This document shows, one piece after another, positions 45,471-55,158 of a stretch of DNA of 64,000 bases. Within the stretch, counting starts at the first letter, position 1; each line of letters begins with the position of its first letter. The notes below the pieces were generated by a model that saw nothing but the letters and a program-made list of their open reading frames with translations, made no database searches and had not been told where the DNA came from. The DNA comes from Flavobacterium crassostreae. Its GTDB lineage: Bacteria; Bacteroidota; Bacteroidia; Flavobacteriales; Flavobacteriaceae. The stretch is taken from contig NZ_CP017688.1 in assembly GCF_001831475.1 (NCBI RefSeq), forward strand, positions 310,001 through 374,000, given 5' to 3'. The translations under genes and the position numbers were made by a program.

Positions 45471-48400
45471 ATGAAATTAGCAGAAATATCCATAAAGCGT
45501 CCGTCGTTGATAATTGTACTGTTTACAATTTTAATTCTGGGCGGACTATTCAGTTATAGCCAACTAGGCTATGAATTGATTCCAAAATTTGAACAAAATG
45601 TAATCACCATTTCAACAATTTATCCAGGAGCCTCTCCTAGTGAAATAGAAAACACGGTTACTAAAAAGATTGAAGATGGCATTGCTTCGCTAGAAAACAT
45701 CAAAAAAATTGATTCCAAATCTTACGAAAGCCTATCCATTGTATCCATCACATTAACATCTAATGCCAAAATAGATGTATCGATGAATGATGCACAACGA
45801 AAGATAAATGCCCTAATTAGTGACCTACCAGAAGATGCAGAAACACCAGCATTAACAAAATTTTCCCTAAGTGATTTACCAATCATGACCATTGGGGCTA
45901 ATGGCAAAATGGACGAAGCTGCTTTTTATGATTTAATTGACAAGAAGATTAGCCCAGTATTGTCCCGAGTAGAAGGAGTTGCACAAGTAAATATTATTGG
46001 AGGACAAGAACGAGAAATACAAGTAAACCTGGATGCCAACAAAATGCAAGGGTATAATCTTTCTATACCAATGGTACAACAAAGTATTTTAGCCTCCAAT
46101 TTAGATTTTCCTACCGGAAATATCCAAACTCGAGAACAGAAAATTTTGATTCGTTTAGCAGGTAAGTACAAAAGCGTCGAAGAATTAAGAAACCTAGTTA
46201 TTTCGTCCAAAAATGGTGTTGAAATCCGTCTAAAAGATATCGCAGACGTACAAGATGCTCAAAAAACAGCCGAAAAAATCTCTAGGATAAATCAAAAAAG
46301 TGCTATAATACTACAGATCATAAAACAATCCGATGCAAATGCGGTTGCAGTAAGTGAAGAATTAGTAAAAAGCATTCAAGAACTAGAGACAGATTACAAA
46401 GGCAGTGAGTTAAAATTAGAAATTGCAAAAGACAGCACGGTCTACACCCTAGAGGCAGCAGATTCTGTACTACATGATTTACTAATAGCAGTAATATTAG
46501 TTGCATTAGTAATGTTGTTTTTCTTGCACAGTATCCGAAACTCCTTGATTGTAATGGTAACCATACCAGCATCTTTGATTTCCACCTTTATAGGAATTTA
46601 TCTTTTAGGATACACGCTAAACTTAATGAGTTTGCTAGGATTATCTCTGGTTGTAGGTATTCTGGTAGATGATGCCATTGTGGTACTAGAGAACATTTAC
46701 AGGCACATGGAAATGGGCAAAAATCGCGTACGTGCAGCATACGAGGGTACCGCCGAAATTGGAGGAACCGTAACCTCTATTACTTTAGTAATTGTGGTCG
46801 TATTTTTACCTATTGCTATGAGTTCTGGATTGGTTTCTAACATTATCACCCAGTTTTGCGTTACCGTAATTATATCTACCTTGTTCTCCCTTTTGGCTTC
46901 CTTTACCATCATTCCTTGGTTGTCTTCTAGATTTGGAAAACTAGAACATATTGAAGGCAACAATTTATTTGGAAAAATAATCCTTGGCTTTGAAAGCTAC
47001 CTTACGCGCTTTACCAATTGGATTTCTGAATTATTAACTTGGTGTTTAAACCATTATCTTAAAACCATTGCAGTAGTATTGATCTTGTTTTTTGGTTCTA
47101 CCATAGGCTTATTGGGCGGCGGATTTATTGGAGGCGAATTTTTTGCTACCTCAGATAGTGGCGAATTTCTGGTACAGATAGAGATGCCTAAAGACGCCTC
47201 TTTGGAACAAACCAACTTCATGACCCAAAAGGCCGAAGCTTTCTTAAAAAACGAAGACTATGTACAAACCCAGATAACCACCGTTGGACAAACCAGCGAA
47301 GGATTTGGCGCCTCACAAGCTACAGCCTACAAAGCAGAAATCAACGTCAAAATGATTGAACAAAGCCAACGTTCGGACGCTGCATCTGTATATGCTGCAA
47401 AAATAAAACGCAAATTAGAAAAAGTTTTAGTGGGTGCCAAAGTAAAAACGGTGCCAGTAGGAATTTTAGGAACTGCCGAAAATGCTACCTTGGGTCTAAT
47501 TGTTACAGGACCATCTGTAGAGAGCGCCATGAAATTTGCTAAACAAGCAGAAGCAGAATTGCGGACTATTGCAGGTGCAACAGAGATTAAATTGACCGTA
47601 GAGGATGGAAACCCAGAGATAAACGTACAAGTAGACCGAGATAAAATGTCTGCATTAGGATTGTCACTGCAAACTGTAGGAATGACCATGCAAACGGCCT
47701 ATAGCGGAAACACCGATGGAAAGTTTAGAGCAGGAGAATACGAATACGACATCAACATTAAGTATAATGCTTATGATAGAAAAAGTATTACAGATGTTAG
47801 CAATTTGATTTTTATAAACAACCAAGGCCAACAAATTAAGTTATCCCAATTTGCCAAGATAACCGAAGGCTCTGGTCCAAGCCAATTGGAACGTAGAGAC
47901 AAAACATCCTCTGTAACCGTACAAGGACAAAACGTAGGGGTTGCCTCTGGAACGATTGTTACACAGTGGAAAGAAAAAATTGAAAAAATTGAAAGACCAG
48001 TAGGAGTAAATTATATCTGGGGTGGAGATCAAGAAAATCAAAGCGAAGGTTTTGGAACACTCGGAATTGCCTTATTAGCCGCCATTGTATTAGTGTATCT
48101 AGTTATGGTCGGACTATACGATAGTTTTGTACACCCATTTGTAGTTTTATTTTCTATTCCGCTTTCGTTTATCGGAGCATTATTAGCCTTAGCATTAACC
48201 AATAATACCCTAAATATATTTACCATCTTGGGGATTATTATGCTAATTGGTCTGGTTTGTAAAAATGCCATCATGCTTGTGGATTATACCAACCAAAGAA
48301 GAGCCGCCGGCGAATCTATCCGAACCGCATTAATACAAGCCAATCATGCCAGATTACGTCCTATTTTAATGACCACCATTGCCATGGTATTTGGTATGTT

Positions 48401-48647
48401 TCCTATAGCATTAGCCTCTGGAGCTGGTGCCGAATGGAAAAATGGATTGGCTTGGGTAATTATTGGAGGTCTAATCAGTTCTTTGTTCTTAACATTGATC
48501 ATAGTACCGGTTATCTATGAAATCATGGAAAAATTAATCCATAAATTCTCTAAGGCAGACAAAACGGACTACGAAGCAGAAATGGTTGCCGCCTACGAAC
48601 CCAAAAAGCTCAGTGAAGATGGTTTTAATCCAGAACACAACCATTAA
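45471..48647 (+). CDS. RND efflux permease (AcrB/HAE-1 type)
   Basis: 1058 residues, normal size. Twelve membrane segments and two large periplasmic loops are expected. The proton relay is intact: VVGILVDDAIVVLENIYRHME (the Asp pair of helix 4) and GLVCKNAIMLVDYTNQRRAAG (the Lys of helix 10). The start LAEISIKRPSLIIVLFTILILGG is family-typical. It drives proton-coupled export through the adaptor and TolC channel; the substrate is unknown. It is the last gene of the operon, before a good terminator. Confidence 0.94.
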   Translation: MKLAEISIKRPSLIIVLFTILILGGLFSYSQLGYELIPKFEQNVITISTIYPGASPSEIENTVTKKIEDGIASLENIKKIDSKSYESLSIVSITLTSNAKIDVSMNDAQRKINALISDLPEDAETPALTKFSLSDLPIMTIGANGKMDEAAFYDLIDKKISPVLSRVEGVAQVNIIGGQEREIQVNLDANKMQGYNLSIPMVQQSILASNLDFPTGNIQTREQKILIRLAGKYKSVEELRNLVISSKNGVEIRLKDIADVQDAQKTAEKISRINQKSAIILQIIKQSDANAVAVSEELVKSIQELETDYKGSELKLEIAKDSTVYTLEAADSVLHDLLIAVILVALVMLFFLHSIRNSLIVMVTIPASLISTFIGIYLLGYTLNLMSLLGLSLVVGILVDDAIVVLENIYRHMEMGKNRVRAAYEGTAEIGGTVTSITLVIVVVFLPIAMSSGLVSNIITQFCVTVIISTLFSLLASFTIIPWLSSRFGKLEHIEGNNLFGKIILGFESYLTRFTNWISELLTWCLNHYLKTIAVVLILFFGSTIGLLGGGFIGGEFFATSDSGEFLVQIEMPKDASLEQTNFMTQKAEAFLKNEDYVQTQITTVGQTSEGFGASQATAYKAEINVKMIEQSQRSDAASVYAAKIKRKLEKVLVGAKVKTVPVGILGTAENATLGLIVTGPSVESAMKFAKQAEAELRTIAGATEIKLTVEDGNPEINVQVDRDKMSALGLSLQTVGMTMQTAYSGNTDGKFRAGEYEYDINIKYNAYDRKSITDVSNLIFINNQGQQIKLSQFAKITEGSGPSQLERRDKTSSVTVQGQNVGVASGTIVTQWKEKIEKIERPVGVNYIWGGDQENQSEGFGTLGIALLAAIVLVYLVMVGLYDSFVHPFVVLFSIPLSFIGALLALALTNNTLNIFTILGIIMLIGLVCKNAIMLVDYTNQRRAAGESIRTALIQANHARLRPILMTTIAMVFGMFPIALASGAGAEWKNGLAWVIIGGLISSLFLTLIIVPVIYEIMEKLIHKFSKADKTDYEAEMVAAYEPKKLSEDGFNPEHNH

Positions 48648-48677
48648 GGATCACTAAGAACACCTTTATAAACAACC

Positions 48678-48708
48678 AAAACCTCTCTAGTAACTCAGAG
48701 AGGTTTTT
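48678..48708 (+). terminator. Terminator of the efflux operon
   Basis: AAAACCTCTCT (48678-48688) and AGAGAGGTTTTT (48697-48708) form an 11-bp stem with an 8-base loop and a T run. The bases between here and 48865 show no gene or other feature I can support. Confidence 0.85.
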
Positions 48709-48865
48709 ATTTTTAAAGCTACAAAAGCCCAGCATACTATTGCGATGGATTTTGTTATAAAAAGCATTCGCGTAACGTTTCCACAAAAAGACAATTACAG
48801 CAGCTCTTTTTAATGAAATAAAACCGGTTAGCTAATTCTATTGAAACAACTATTTTGATCCACTA

Positions 48866-48900
48866 AAAAAGGCTTTCCTAAAATTTAGGAAAGCCTTTTT
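48866..48900. terminator. Terminator of the MORN-like gene (bidirectional form)
   Basis: AAAAAGGCTTTCCTAAA (48866-48882) and TTTAGGAAAGCCTTTTT (48884-48900) are exact complements with A/T runs on both sides. It lies 27 bases past the stop of the minus-strand gene at 48928. Confidence 0.85.
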
Positions 48901-48927
48901 GTATCAAAAAAAATAAAAAAAAACGAA

Positions 48928-49278
48928 TTATTCTACATTTACAATTGGATCTTGTTGTTTCCAGTTTTTAACTATTGCAACACGGTTATCTGCATAATCT
49001 ACTTCTGTCAAAGCGGTGTTATTCCAAAAAAACCATTTTCCTATCTTCTCTCCTTTATTATATTCTGCAACAGCAATTTTGTTACCTTTATCGTCAAAAG
49101 AAACCCATTTTCCTTGTAGTTCTCCATTTTCATAAAAACCTTGTTGTTGTACTGCACCATTTTCATGTAGGTACGTTACTTTTACCATATTTCCTATGGC
49201 TTCCAATTTTGGTTTGTTGTTTTGTGCAAATAGCATTCCTGAAACAAGTACGGCGGCAATCATTATATATTTTTTCAT
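48928..49278 (-). CDS. Small secreted protein with MORN-like repeats
   Basis: 116 residues. A signal peptide (MKKYIMIAAVLVSGMLFAQ) is followed by short repeats of the MORN/YwqK type: HENGAVQQQGFYENGELQGKW, DDKGNKIAVAEYNKGEKIGKW, then FFWNNTALTEVDYADN. The G-x-W-x-x-(Y/F) spacing suggests beta-hairpin repeats. The function is unknown. It is transcribed as a single gene with its own terminator; a TATATTTG element (49314-49321, minus strand) may be the -7 box, but its TTG partner is only 13 bases away. Confidence 0.75.
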   Translation of the reverse strand: MKKYIMIAAVLVSGMLFAQNNKPKLEAIGNMVKVTYLHENGAVQQQGFYENGELQGKWVSFDDKGNKIAVAEYNKGEKIGKWFFWNNTALTEVDYADNRVAIVKNWKQQDPIVNVE

Positions 49279-49518
49279 GGCTTAAAGTTTTTAGATTATT
49301 AAAAGTTCTATCACAAATATAAAACATATTTTTACAATTAAAAAACTATTTGATAACAATTTAGTAACATTGAAGCAAAATTTAACATTGGAGTTTCTCA
49401 AATGCAGATTTTTGAGACACTAAAAAAATCCAATTAGACAATTCATTGTTCATAAATAGTCCTAAATTTGCATCTATGTTCCTTACACGAACCAAACATC
49501 CATTTTAAAACAAATACA

Positions 49519-51264
49519 ATGTATAGAAGTCATAATTGCGGCCAATTGAATGCCTCACATATAAATACCGAAGTAACCTTGGCAGGTTGGGTTCAAAAAT
49601 CAAGAGACAAAGGATTCATGAACTGGGTAGATTTAAGAGACCGCTACGGCATCACCCAATTAGTATTTGATGAAGGCCGCACCGACACGACTGTTTTTGA
49701 ACAAGCTAAAACCCTTGGTCGCGAATTTGTAATTCAAGTCCAAGGAACTGTTATTGAGCGCGAAGCCAAAAACAAAAACATACCAACGGGCGAAATTGAA
49801 ATTTTGGTAACTCAATTGACTATCTTAAACACCGCATTAACACCGCCTTTTACAATAGAAGACGAAACCGATGGCGGAGAAGACATCCGAATGAAATACC
49901 GTTACTTAGACATCCGAAGAAATCCTGTCAAAAATAGCCTACTCTTTCGTCACAAAGTTGCCATGGAAGTACGCAAGTATCTTTCGGATTTGGATTTTTG
50001 CGAAGTAGAAACTCCTTATTTAATCAAGTCTACACCCGAAGGAGCCCGCGATTTTGTGGTACCATCTAGGATGAATCCAGGGCAATTCTATGCCTTACCG
50101 CAATCTCCGCAAACTTTTAAACAATTATTAATGGTAGGCGGAATGGATAAATATTTTCAGATTGTAAAATGTTTCCGTGATGAAGACCTTCGTGCAGACA
50201 GACAGCCCGAATTTACACAAATTGATTGCGAAATGGCATTTGTAGACCAAGAAGACATCTTGACTGTTTTTGAAGGATTAACACGCCATTTACTAAAAGA
50301 AATAAAAGGAGTTGAGGTAGCTAAATTTCCGCGCATGACCTATGAGCACGCCATGAAAACCTACGGAAATGACAAACCAGATATCCGCTTTGGGATGGAG
50401 TTTGCCGAATTAAATACCCTAGCGCAGCACAAAGAATTTTCCGTATTCAATAACGCAGAACTGGTAGTTGCATTAGCAGTACCAAACGGCGGAAACTACA
50501 CCCGAAAAGAAATTGACGCCTTAATAGAATGGGTAAAACGCCCACAAGTAGGAGCCAACGGTATGGTGTATGTTAAATGCAATCCAGACGGAAGCTTCAA
50601 ATCTTCGGTAGATAAATTTTATGATTCGGAAGATTTAGCCAATTGGGCACAAGCAACAGGAGCAAAACCAGGAGACATGATTTTTGTACTCTCTGGACCT
50701 GCCAACAAAACCAGAGCACAATTAAGTGCGCTGCGTATGGAATTAGCAACGCAATTAGGGTTAAGAAACCCCGCTGAGTTTGCCCCATTATGGGTAGTCG
50801 ACTTTCCGTTGTTAGAATTTGACTCCGAAACCAGCAGATACCATGCCATGCACCACCCATTTACTTCTCCAAAACCAGAAGACATGCCTTTGCTAGAAAC
50901 CGATCCAGCAAAAGTAAGAGCCAATGCCTACGACATGGTCTTGAACGGAAACGAAATTGGAGGCGGTTCTATTCGTATTCATGACAAAGCCACCCAACAA
51001 TTAATGTTTAAATATTTAGGTTTCACAGAAGAGGAGGCTAAAGCACAATTTGGATTTTTAATGGATGCTTTTCAATACGGAGCTCCACCACATGGCGGCT
51101 TGGCATTTGGTCTAGACAGACTTGTGGCCATACTTGGAGGACAAGAAACCATTAGAGACTTTATTGCTTTTCCAAAAAATAATTCTGGTAGAGACGTGAT
51201 GATAGACGCCCCTTCGGCAATAGATTCGGCGCAATTAAAAGAGCTACACATCCAATTAAATTAA
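49519..51264 (+). CDS. aspS: Aspartyl-tRNA synthetase
   Basis: 581 residues from the ATG at 49519 ([16 protein letters not shown]). An in-frame TTG at 49468 is not the start: it lies in TAAATTTG (49463-49470), a likely -7 promoter box. The class II synthetase has an N-terminal anticodon-binding OB fold ([26 protein letters not shown]), motif 2 [20 protein letters not shown], the bacterial GAD insert and motif 3 [14 protein letters not shown]. It charges tRNA-Asp. A discriminating or nondiscriminating type cannot be decided here. Monocistronic by context. Confidence 0.95.
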   Translation: MYRSHNCGQLNASHINTEVTLAGWVQKSRDKGFMNWVDLRDRYGITQLVFDEGRTDTTVFEQAKTLGREFVIQVQGTVIEREAKNKNIPTGEIEILVTQLTILNTALTPPFTIEDETDGGEDIRMKYRYLDIRRNPVKNSLLFRHKVAMEVRKYLSDLDFCEVETPYLIKSTPEGARDFVVPSRMNPGQFYALPQSPQTFKQLLMVGGMDKYFQIVKCFRDEDLRADRQPEFTQIDCEMAFVDQEDILTVFEGLTRHLLKEIKGVEVAKFPRMTYEHAMKTYGNDKPDIRFGMEFAELNTLAQHKEFSVFNNAELVVALAVPNGGNYTRKEIDALIEWVKRPQVGANGMVYVKCNPDGSFKSSVDKFYDSEDLANWAQATGAKPGDMIFVLSGPANKTRAQLSALRMELATQLGLRNPAEFAPLWVVDFPLLEFDSETSRYHAMHHPFTSPKPEDMPLLETDPAKVRANAYDMVLNGNEIGGGSIRIHDKATQQLMFKYLGFTEEEAKAQFGFLMDAFQYGAPPHGGLAFGLDRLVAILGGQETIRDFIAFPKNNSGRDVMIDAPSAIDSAQLKELHIQLN

Positions 51265-51372
51265 CCGAAAACACTGAAAATCAATATTTTTTATAAAAAA
51301 ACGCACAATAATACCGTTCGTATGATATTAAATATTACATTTGTGTTATTATAAATTATTATTACTATTACA

Positions 51373-51567
51373 ATGCGTACAGGTACAGTTAAATTTTTCA
51401 ATGAATCAAAAGGTTACGGATTCATCACAGACGAAGAAACAGGAAAAGACATTTTTGTTCACGCTTCAGGAATCAACGCGGAAGAATTACGCGAAGGTGA
51501 CAGAGTTAGCTATGAAGAAGAAGAAGGAAGAAAAGGGAAAGTTGCTGCGAAAGTAGCAGTGATCTAA
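51373..51567 (+). CDS. Cold shock domain protein (CspA family)
   Basis: 64 residues, a single cold shock domain. RNP1 is KGYGFI and RNP2 DIFVHAS; the start MRTGTVKFFNESKGYGF is typical. It binds single-stranded RNA and DNA and may melt mRNA structure. A TACATTTG element (51336-51343) probably marks the promoter, leaving a short leader of about 25 bases, unlike the long cold-inducible leader of E. coli cspA. A terminator follows. Confidence 0.95.
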   Translation: MRTGTVKFFNESKGYGFITDEETGKDIFVHASGINAEELREGDRVSYEEEEGRKGKVAAKVAVI

Positions 51568-51593
51568 GCAAAATATTTTTTGCCTAAATGTGT

Positions 51594-51628
51594 AAAACGT
51601 TTCGATTTATTTCGGAACGTTTTTTTTT
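51594..51628 (+). terminator. Terminator of the cold shock gene
   Basis: AAAACGTTTCGA (51594-51605) pairs with TCGGAACGTTTT (51612-51623) through one G-T pair, followed by a long T run on the plus strand. Confidence 0.8.
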
Positions 51629-51739
51629 GCTCTATATTGAAATTATATACAAAAAAATGAAAAAAAATTACACTTATTTATAATCATTAAAAATTGACGT
51701 TTATTTAGAAACCCAAAAGAACTAAATTGAACATTTGGC

Positions 51740-51770
51740 TTGTGTTTTAAATCCTTGAAACCTATCTTTG
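51740..51770 (+). promoter_or_regulatory. Promoter of the nuo operon
   Basis: TTG (51740-51742), 20 bases, then TATCTTTG (51763-51770). It is 33 bases upstream of the nuoA ATG (51803). The TTG here is in frame with nuoA but is the -33 box, not a start codon. Confidence 0.75.
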
Positions 51771-51802
51771 TTACTTATTTTAGCACCCAAAAAATAATAA
51801 TT

Positions 51803-52168
51803 ATGCAATCCGATCAATTAAGTTACATCCCAATCTTGATGCAGTCTTTGTTAGCTGTAGGATTTGTTGTAGGAACCATCCTTGTTTCTGGCAAATTGGG
51901 ACCCAAAAGAAAATCTGCAACAAAAGGCAAAAATTTTGAATGCGGTATTGAATCCGTTGGTAATGCACGTATCCCATTTTCTGTAAAATATTTCTTAGTA
52001 GCTATCTTGTTTGTATTGTTTGACATAGAGGTTATCTTTTTATACCCATGGGCTGTCAACTTCAAAGAATTAGGCTTAGAAGGTATGGTTAAAATGGTAG
52101 TCTTCATGACGTTACTACTAATTGGATTTTTCTATATTATCAAAAAGAAAGCCCTAGAATGGGAATAA
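51803..52168 (+). CDS. nuoA: NADH-quinone oxidoreductase subunit A
   Basis: 121 residues from the ATG at 51803 (MQSDQLSYIPILMQSLL). Three membrane helices (about 8-30, 65-87 and 92-112). NuoA signatures present are KGKNFECGIES and FSVKYFLVAILFVLFDIEVIFLYPW, with the conserved acidic residues in the second helix. A membrane-arm subunit near the quinone site. First gene of the nuo operon, 33 bases from its promoter. Confidence 0.94.
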   Translation: MQSDQLSYIPILMQSLLAVGFVVGTILVSGKLGPKRKSATKGKNFECGIESVGNARIPFSVKYFLVAILFVLFDIEVIFLYPWAVNFKELGLEGMVKMVVFMTLLLIGFFYIIKKKALEWE

Positions 52169-52223
52169 ATTTTTATTCTAAAAAGAACAGAATTAAAAAT
52201 TGTAACACAAAGGTACTTGTAAT

Positions 52224-52242
52224 TTATAATTGAAAATTATAA
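52224..52242. repeat. Small AT-rich hairpin between nuoA and nuoB
   Basis: TTATAATT (52224-52231) and AATTATAA (52235-52242) are complementary with a 3-base loop. It is in the 90-base gap upstream of nuoB and has no T run to act as terminator. Confidence 0.4.
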
Positions 52243-52258
52243 TTCAAAACAACAAAAA

Positions 52259-52807
52259 ATGAGTGATTCTAATATAAATATGGTTGCCCCTCCAGAAGGT
52301 GTTGTTGGCGAAGGTTTTTTTGCAACCAAATTAAACGACGTTGTAGGACTTGCAAGAGCAAATTCTTTATGGCCGTTGCCTTTTGCGACTTCTTGTTGTG
52401 GGATTGAATTTATGGCAACCATGGCTTCTCATTATGATTTAGCCCGTTTTGGATCCGAACGCGTGAGTTTTTCTCCACGTCAGGCCGATATGCTAATGGT
52501 GATGGGAACAATTTCCAAAAAAATGGCCCCTATATTGCGTCAAGTCTATGAGCAAATGTCTGAGCCTCGTTGGGTGATAGCAGTTGGAGCATGTGCCTCT
52601 TCGGGAGGTATTTTTGACACCTATTCCGTATTGCAAGGCATCGACAAAGTAATTCCTGTGGATGTTTATGTCCCTGGATGCCCGCCAAGACCAGAACAAA
52701 TAGTAGATGGCGTAATGAAATTGCAAGAATTAGTAAAAACAGAATCTGTAAGAAGAAGAAGTTCTCCAGAGTACCAAGAGTTACTCGCTTCCTATAATAT
52801 CAAATAA
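52259..52807 (+). CDS. nuoB: NADH-quinone oxidoreductase subunit B (cluster N2)
   Basis: 182 residues. It holds the last [4Fe-4S] cluster (N2) before quinone, with Cys residues in [19 protein letters not shown] and [10 protein letters not shown], all intact. It is in the peripheral arm next to NuoD. The start [17 protein letters not shown] is the only reasonable ATG. It is separated from nuoC by 5 bases. Confidence 0.96.
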   Translation: MSDSNINMVAPPEGVVGEGFFATKLNDVVGLARANSLWPLPFATSCCGIEFMATMASHYDLARFGSERVSFSPRQADMLMVMGTISKKMAPILRQVYEQMSEPRWVIAVGACASSGGIFDTYSVLQGIDKVIPVDVYVPGCPPRPEQIVDGVMKLQELVKTESVRRRSSPEYQELLASYNIK

Positions 52808-52812
52808 CTCAG

Positions 52813-53334
52813 ATGGCAGTAGAAAACACCGATATACAAGAAAAATTACTTGCAACATTTAATTCTGATGTGTTTAATTTTCAACAAGAAAGAGATATTT
52901 TTTCGTTAGAAATTAATCCAGCAGTAAATACGGCCGTAATTTTATTTCTAAAAAACGACCCAAGTTTGCGTTTTCATTTTTTAACGGATTTATGTGCAGT
53001 ACACTATCCCCAGAATGAAATACACAGACAATTTGCCATTGTGTACCACTTACATAATTGGTATGACAACAAACGTATCAAAATAAAAACCTTTATCCAC
53101 GGACAAACCCCAGAGATAAAAACGGTATCCAACATATTCTTAAGCTCCAATTGGATGGAAAGAGAAACCTATGATTTTTACGGGGTGAATTTTATTGGAC
53201 ATCCACAACTAAAACGTATTTTAAACATGGATGAAATGATTTCTTTTCCAATGCGAAAAGAATTTCCGCTAGAAGATGGCGGACGTACCGATAAAGATGA
53301 CCGTTTCTTTGGAAGAACAATCGATAATTGCTAA
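52813..53334 (+). CDS. nuoC: NADH-quinone oxidoreductase subunit C
   Basis: 173 residues, peripheral-arm subunit with no cofactor. The C-terminal signature is WMERETYDFYGVNFIGHPQLKRIL, followed by FPMRKEFPLEDGGRTDKDDRFF. In this organism it is separate from nuoD, not fused as in E. coli. It is followed by nuoD after 30 bases. Confidence 0.94.
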   Translation: MAVENTDIQEKLLATFNSDVFNFQQERDIFSLEINPAVNTAVILFLKNDPSLRFHFLTDLCAVHYPQNEIHRQFAIVYHLHNWYDNKRIKIKTFIHGQTPEIKTVSNIFLSSNWMERETYDFYGVNFIGHPQLKRILNMDEMISFPMRKEFPLEDGGRTDKDDRFFGRTIDNC

Positions 53335-53364
53335 AAAGAATCTATAATTTTTCACATTCTATAA

Positions 53365-54603
53365 ATGTCAGAACTATTATTACCACCAGAACACCGCTAT
53401 GCTAAAATAGTAAAAGAGAAGCTAAATGAAGATGGAAGCGAACTTTCCATATTAAATTTAGGTCCTACTCATCCCGCCACTCATGGTATCTTTCAAAACA
53501 TACTTTTGATGGATGGAGAACGAATTTTAGAAGCCGAACCAACCATTGGTTACATACATCGTGCCTTTGAAAAAATTGCCGAAAACCGTCCTTTTTACCA
53601 AATTACGCCACTTACAGATCGTATGAACTATTGCTCCTCCCCTATCAACAACATGGGATGGTGGATGACACTAGAAAAACTACTAAATATTGAAGTACCC
53701 AAGCGGGCTCAATATTTAAGAGTTATAGTAATGGAACTAGCCAGAATAACAGACCATATTATTTGCAACTCCATTTTGGGTGTAGATACAGGGGCTTATA
53801 CTGGATTTTTATACGTTTTTCAATTTAGAGAAAAAGTATACGAAATTTATGAAGAAATTTGTGGAGCCCGTCTAACGACCAACATGGGAAGAATTGGTGG
53901 CTTTGAAAGAGATTGGTCTGCAGAAGCATTCCGAAAACTAGATGTGTTTTTAGAAGAATTTCCGGTGGCTTGGAAAGAATTTGAAAATTTATTTGAAAGA
54001 AACCGAATTTTTATAGATCGTACCGTAAATGTCGGTGCTATATCTGCCGAAAAAGCGGTTTCCTACGGTTTTACAGGACCTAACTTACGTGCTGCAGGAG
54101 TAGATTATGATGTCCGAGTAGCACAACCTTACAGTTCCTACGAAGATTTTGATTTCATTGTTCCTGTAGGAAAATCAGGAGACACCTACGACCGTTTTTG
54201 TGTACGTAATGCCGAGGTTTGGGAAAGCTTAAGTATTATCCGTCAAGCATTAGCCAAAATGCCCGAAGGAAACGAGTACCATGCCGATGTACCAGATTAC
54301 TACCTACCCCCAAAAGAAGACGTATACACGAATATGGAATCGTTAATTTACCATTTCAAAATTGTAATGGGTGAAGTTCCTGTTCCAGTGGCCGAAATTT
54401 ACCATCCTGTTGAAGGTGGAAATGGAGAATTAGGTTTTTATTTAGTTACCGACGGAAGCAGAACCCCTTACAGGCTACATTTTAGAAGACCTTGTTTTAT
54501 TTACTATCAAGCATATCCAGAAATGATAAAAGGAGCACTATTATCGGATGCTATTGTTATCTTATCGAGTTTAAATGTAATTGCTGGAGAATTAGACGCA
54601 TAA
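53365..54603 (+). CDS. nuoD: NADH-quinone oxidoreductase subunit D
   Basis: 412 residues. Quinone-binding 49-kDa subunit; the conserved loop LGPTHPATHG (with the His that lines the quinone site) is near residue 32. Other family blocks seen are IGYIHRAFEKIAENR and GRIGGFERDW. The C-terminus SDAIVILSSLNVIAGELDA is complete. It works with NuoB at the end of the Fe-S chain. Confidence 0.95.
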   Translation: MSELLLPPEHRYAKIVKEKLNEDGSELSILNLGPTHPATHGIFQNILLMDGERILEAEPTIGYIHRAFEKIAENRPFYQITPLTDRMNYCSSPINNMGWWMTLEKLLNIEVPKRAQYLRVIVMELARITDHIICNSILGVDTGAYTGFLYVFQFREKVYEIYEEICGARLTTNMGRIGGFERDWSAEAFRKLDVFLEEFPVAWKEFENLFERNRIFIDRTVNVGAISAEKAVSYGFTGPNLRAAGVDYDVRVAQPYSSYEDFDFIVPVGKSGDTYDRFCVRNAEVWESLSIIRQALAKMPEGNEYHADVPDYYLPPKEDVYTNMESLIYHFKIVMGEVPVPVAEIYHPVEGGNGELGFYLVTDGSRTPYRLHFRRPCFIYYQAYPEMIKGALLSDAIVILSSLNVIAGELDA

Positions 54604-54626
54604 AGATTTCAGATTCAGAAAAAAAA

Positions 54627-55157
54627 ATGGAAAGAACACATTACAAACAAGAAATAAATATGACTGAAGCTTTGATGTCACGCATCAATGAGTTAATCCG
54701 TCATTATCCCGAAGATAAAAGAAAATCAGCATTATTGCCTGTATTGCACGAGGTTCAAGACGCCCATGAAAATTGGTTGAGCTATGAATTAATGGATAAG
54801 GTGGCTGAAATTCTTCATATTTTACCTGTTGAAGTATACGAAGTGGTTACTTTTTATACCATGTATAATACAAAACCTGTTGGGAAATATATGTTTGAAT
54901 TCTGTCAAACATCTCCTTGTTGTTTAAAAGGAACCGAAGATTTAATGGATTACACCTGTGAAAAATTAGGCGTGAAAGTAGGTGAAACAACTGCAGACGG
55001 ACTTTTTGAAGTACGTGGCGTAGAATGTTTAGGTGCTTGTGGATATGCTCCTATGATGCAATTAGGTGATTTTTACAAAGAACACCTTAATGAAGACAAG
55101 ATTGATCAGTTAATCACGGATTGTAGAGATAATAAAATAATATTACACGATAAATAA
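54627..55157 (+). CDS. nuoE: NADH-quinone oxidoreductase subunit E
   Basis: 176 residues from the ATG at 54627 (MERTHYKQEINMTEAL); the ATG at 54660 (MTEALMSRINELI) is an alternative. A thioredoxin-like [2Fe-2S] subunit (N1a). Ligand pairs are FCQTSPCCLKG and ECLGACGYAPMM. It is the partner of NuoF in the NADH dehydrogenase module. An open frame that begins further upstream inside nuoD is not a real N-terminus. nuoF starts 1 base after its stop. Confidence 0.93.
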   Translation: MERTHYKQEINMTEALMSRINELIRHYPEDKRKSALLPVLHEVQDAHENWLSYELMDKVAEILHILPVEVYEVVTFYTMYNTKPVGKYMFEFCQTSPCCLKGTEDLMDYTCEKLGVKVGETTADGLFEVRGVECLGACGYAPMMQLGDFYKEHLNEDKIDQLITDCRDNKIILHDK

Positions 55158-55158
55158 G

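Noticed and set aside
48709..48865. Possible degenerate repeat copy after the efflux operon
   Set aside because: A few short words resemble parts of the repeat family, but no paired stem or conserved loop could be found.
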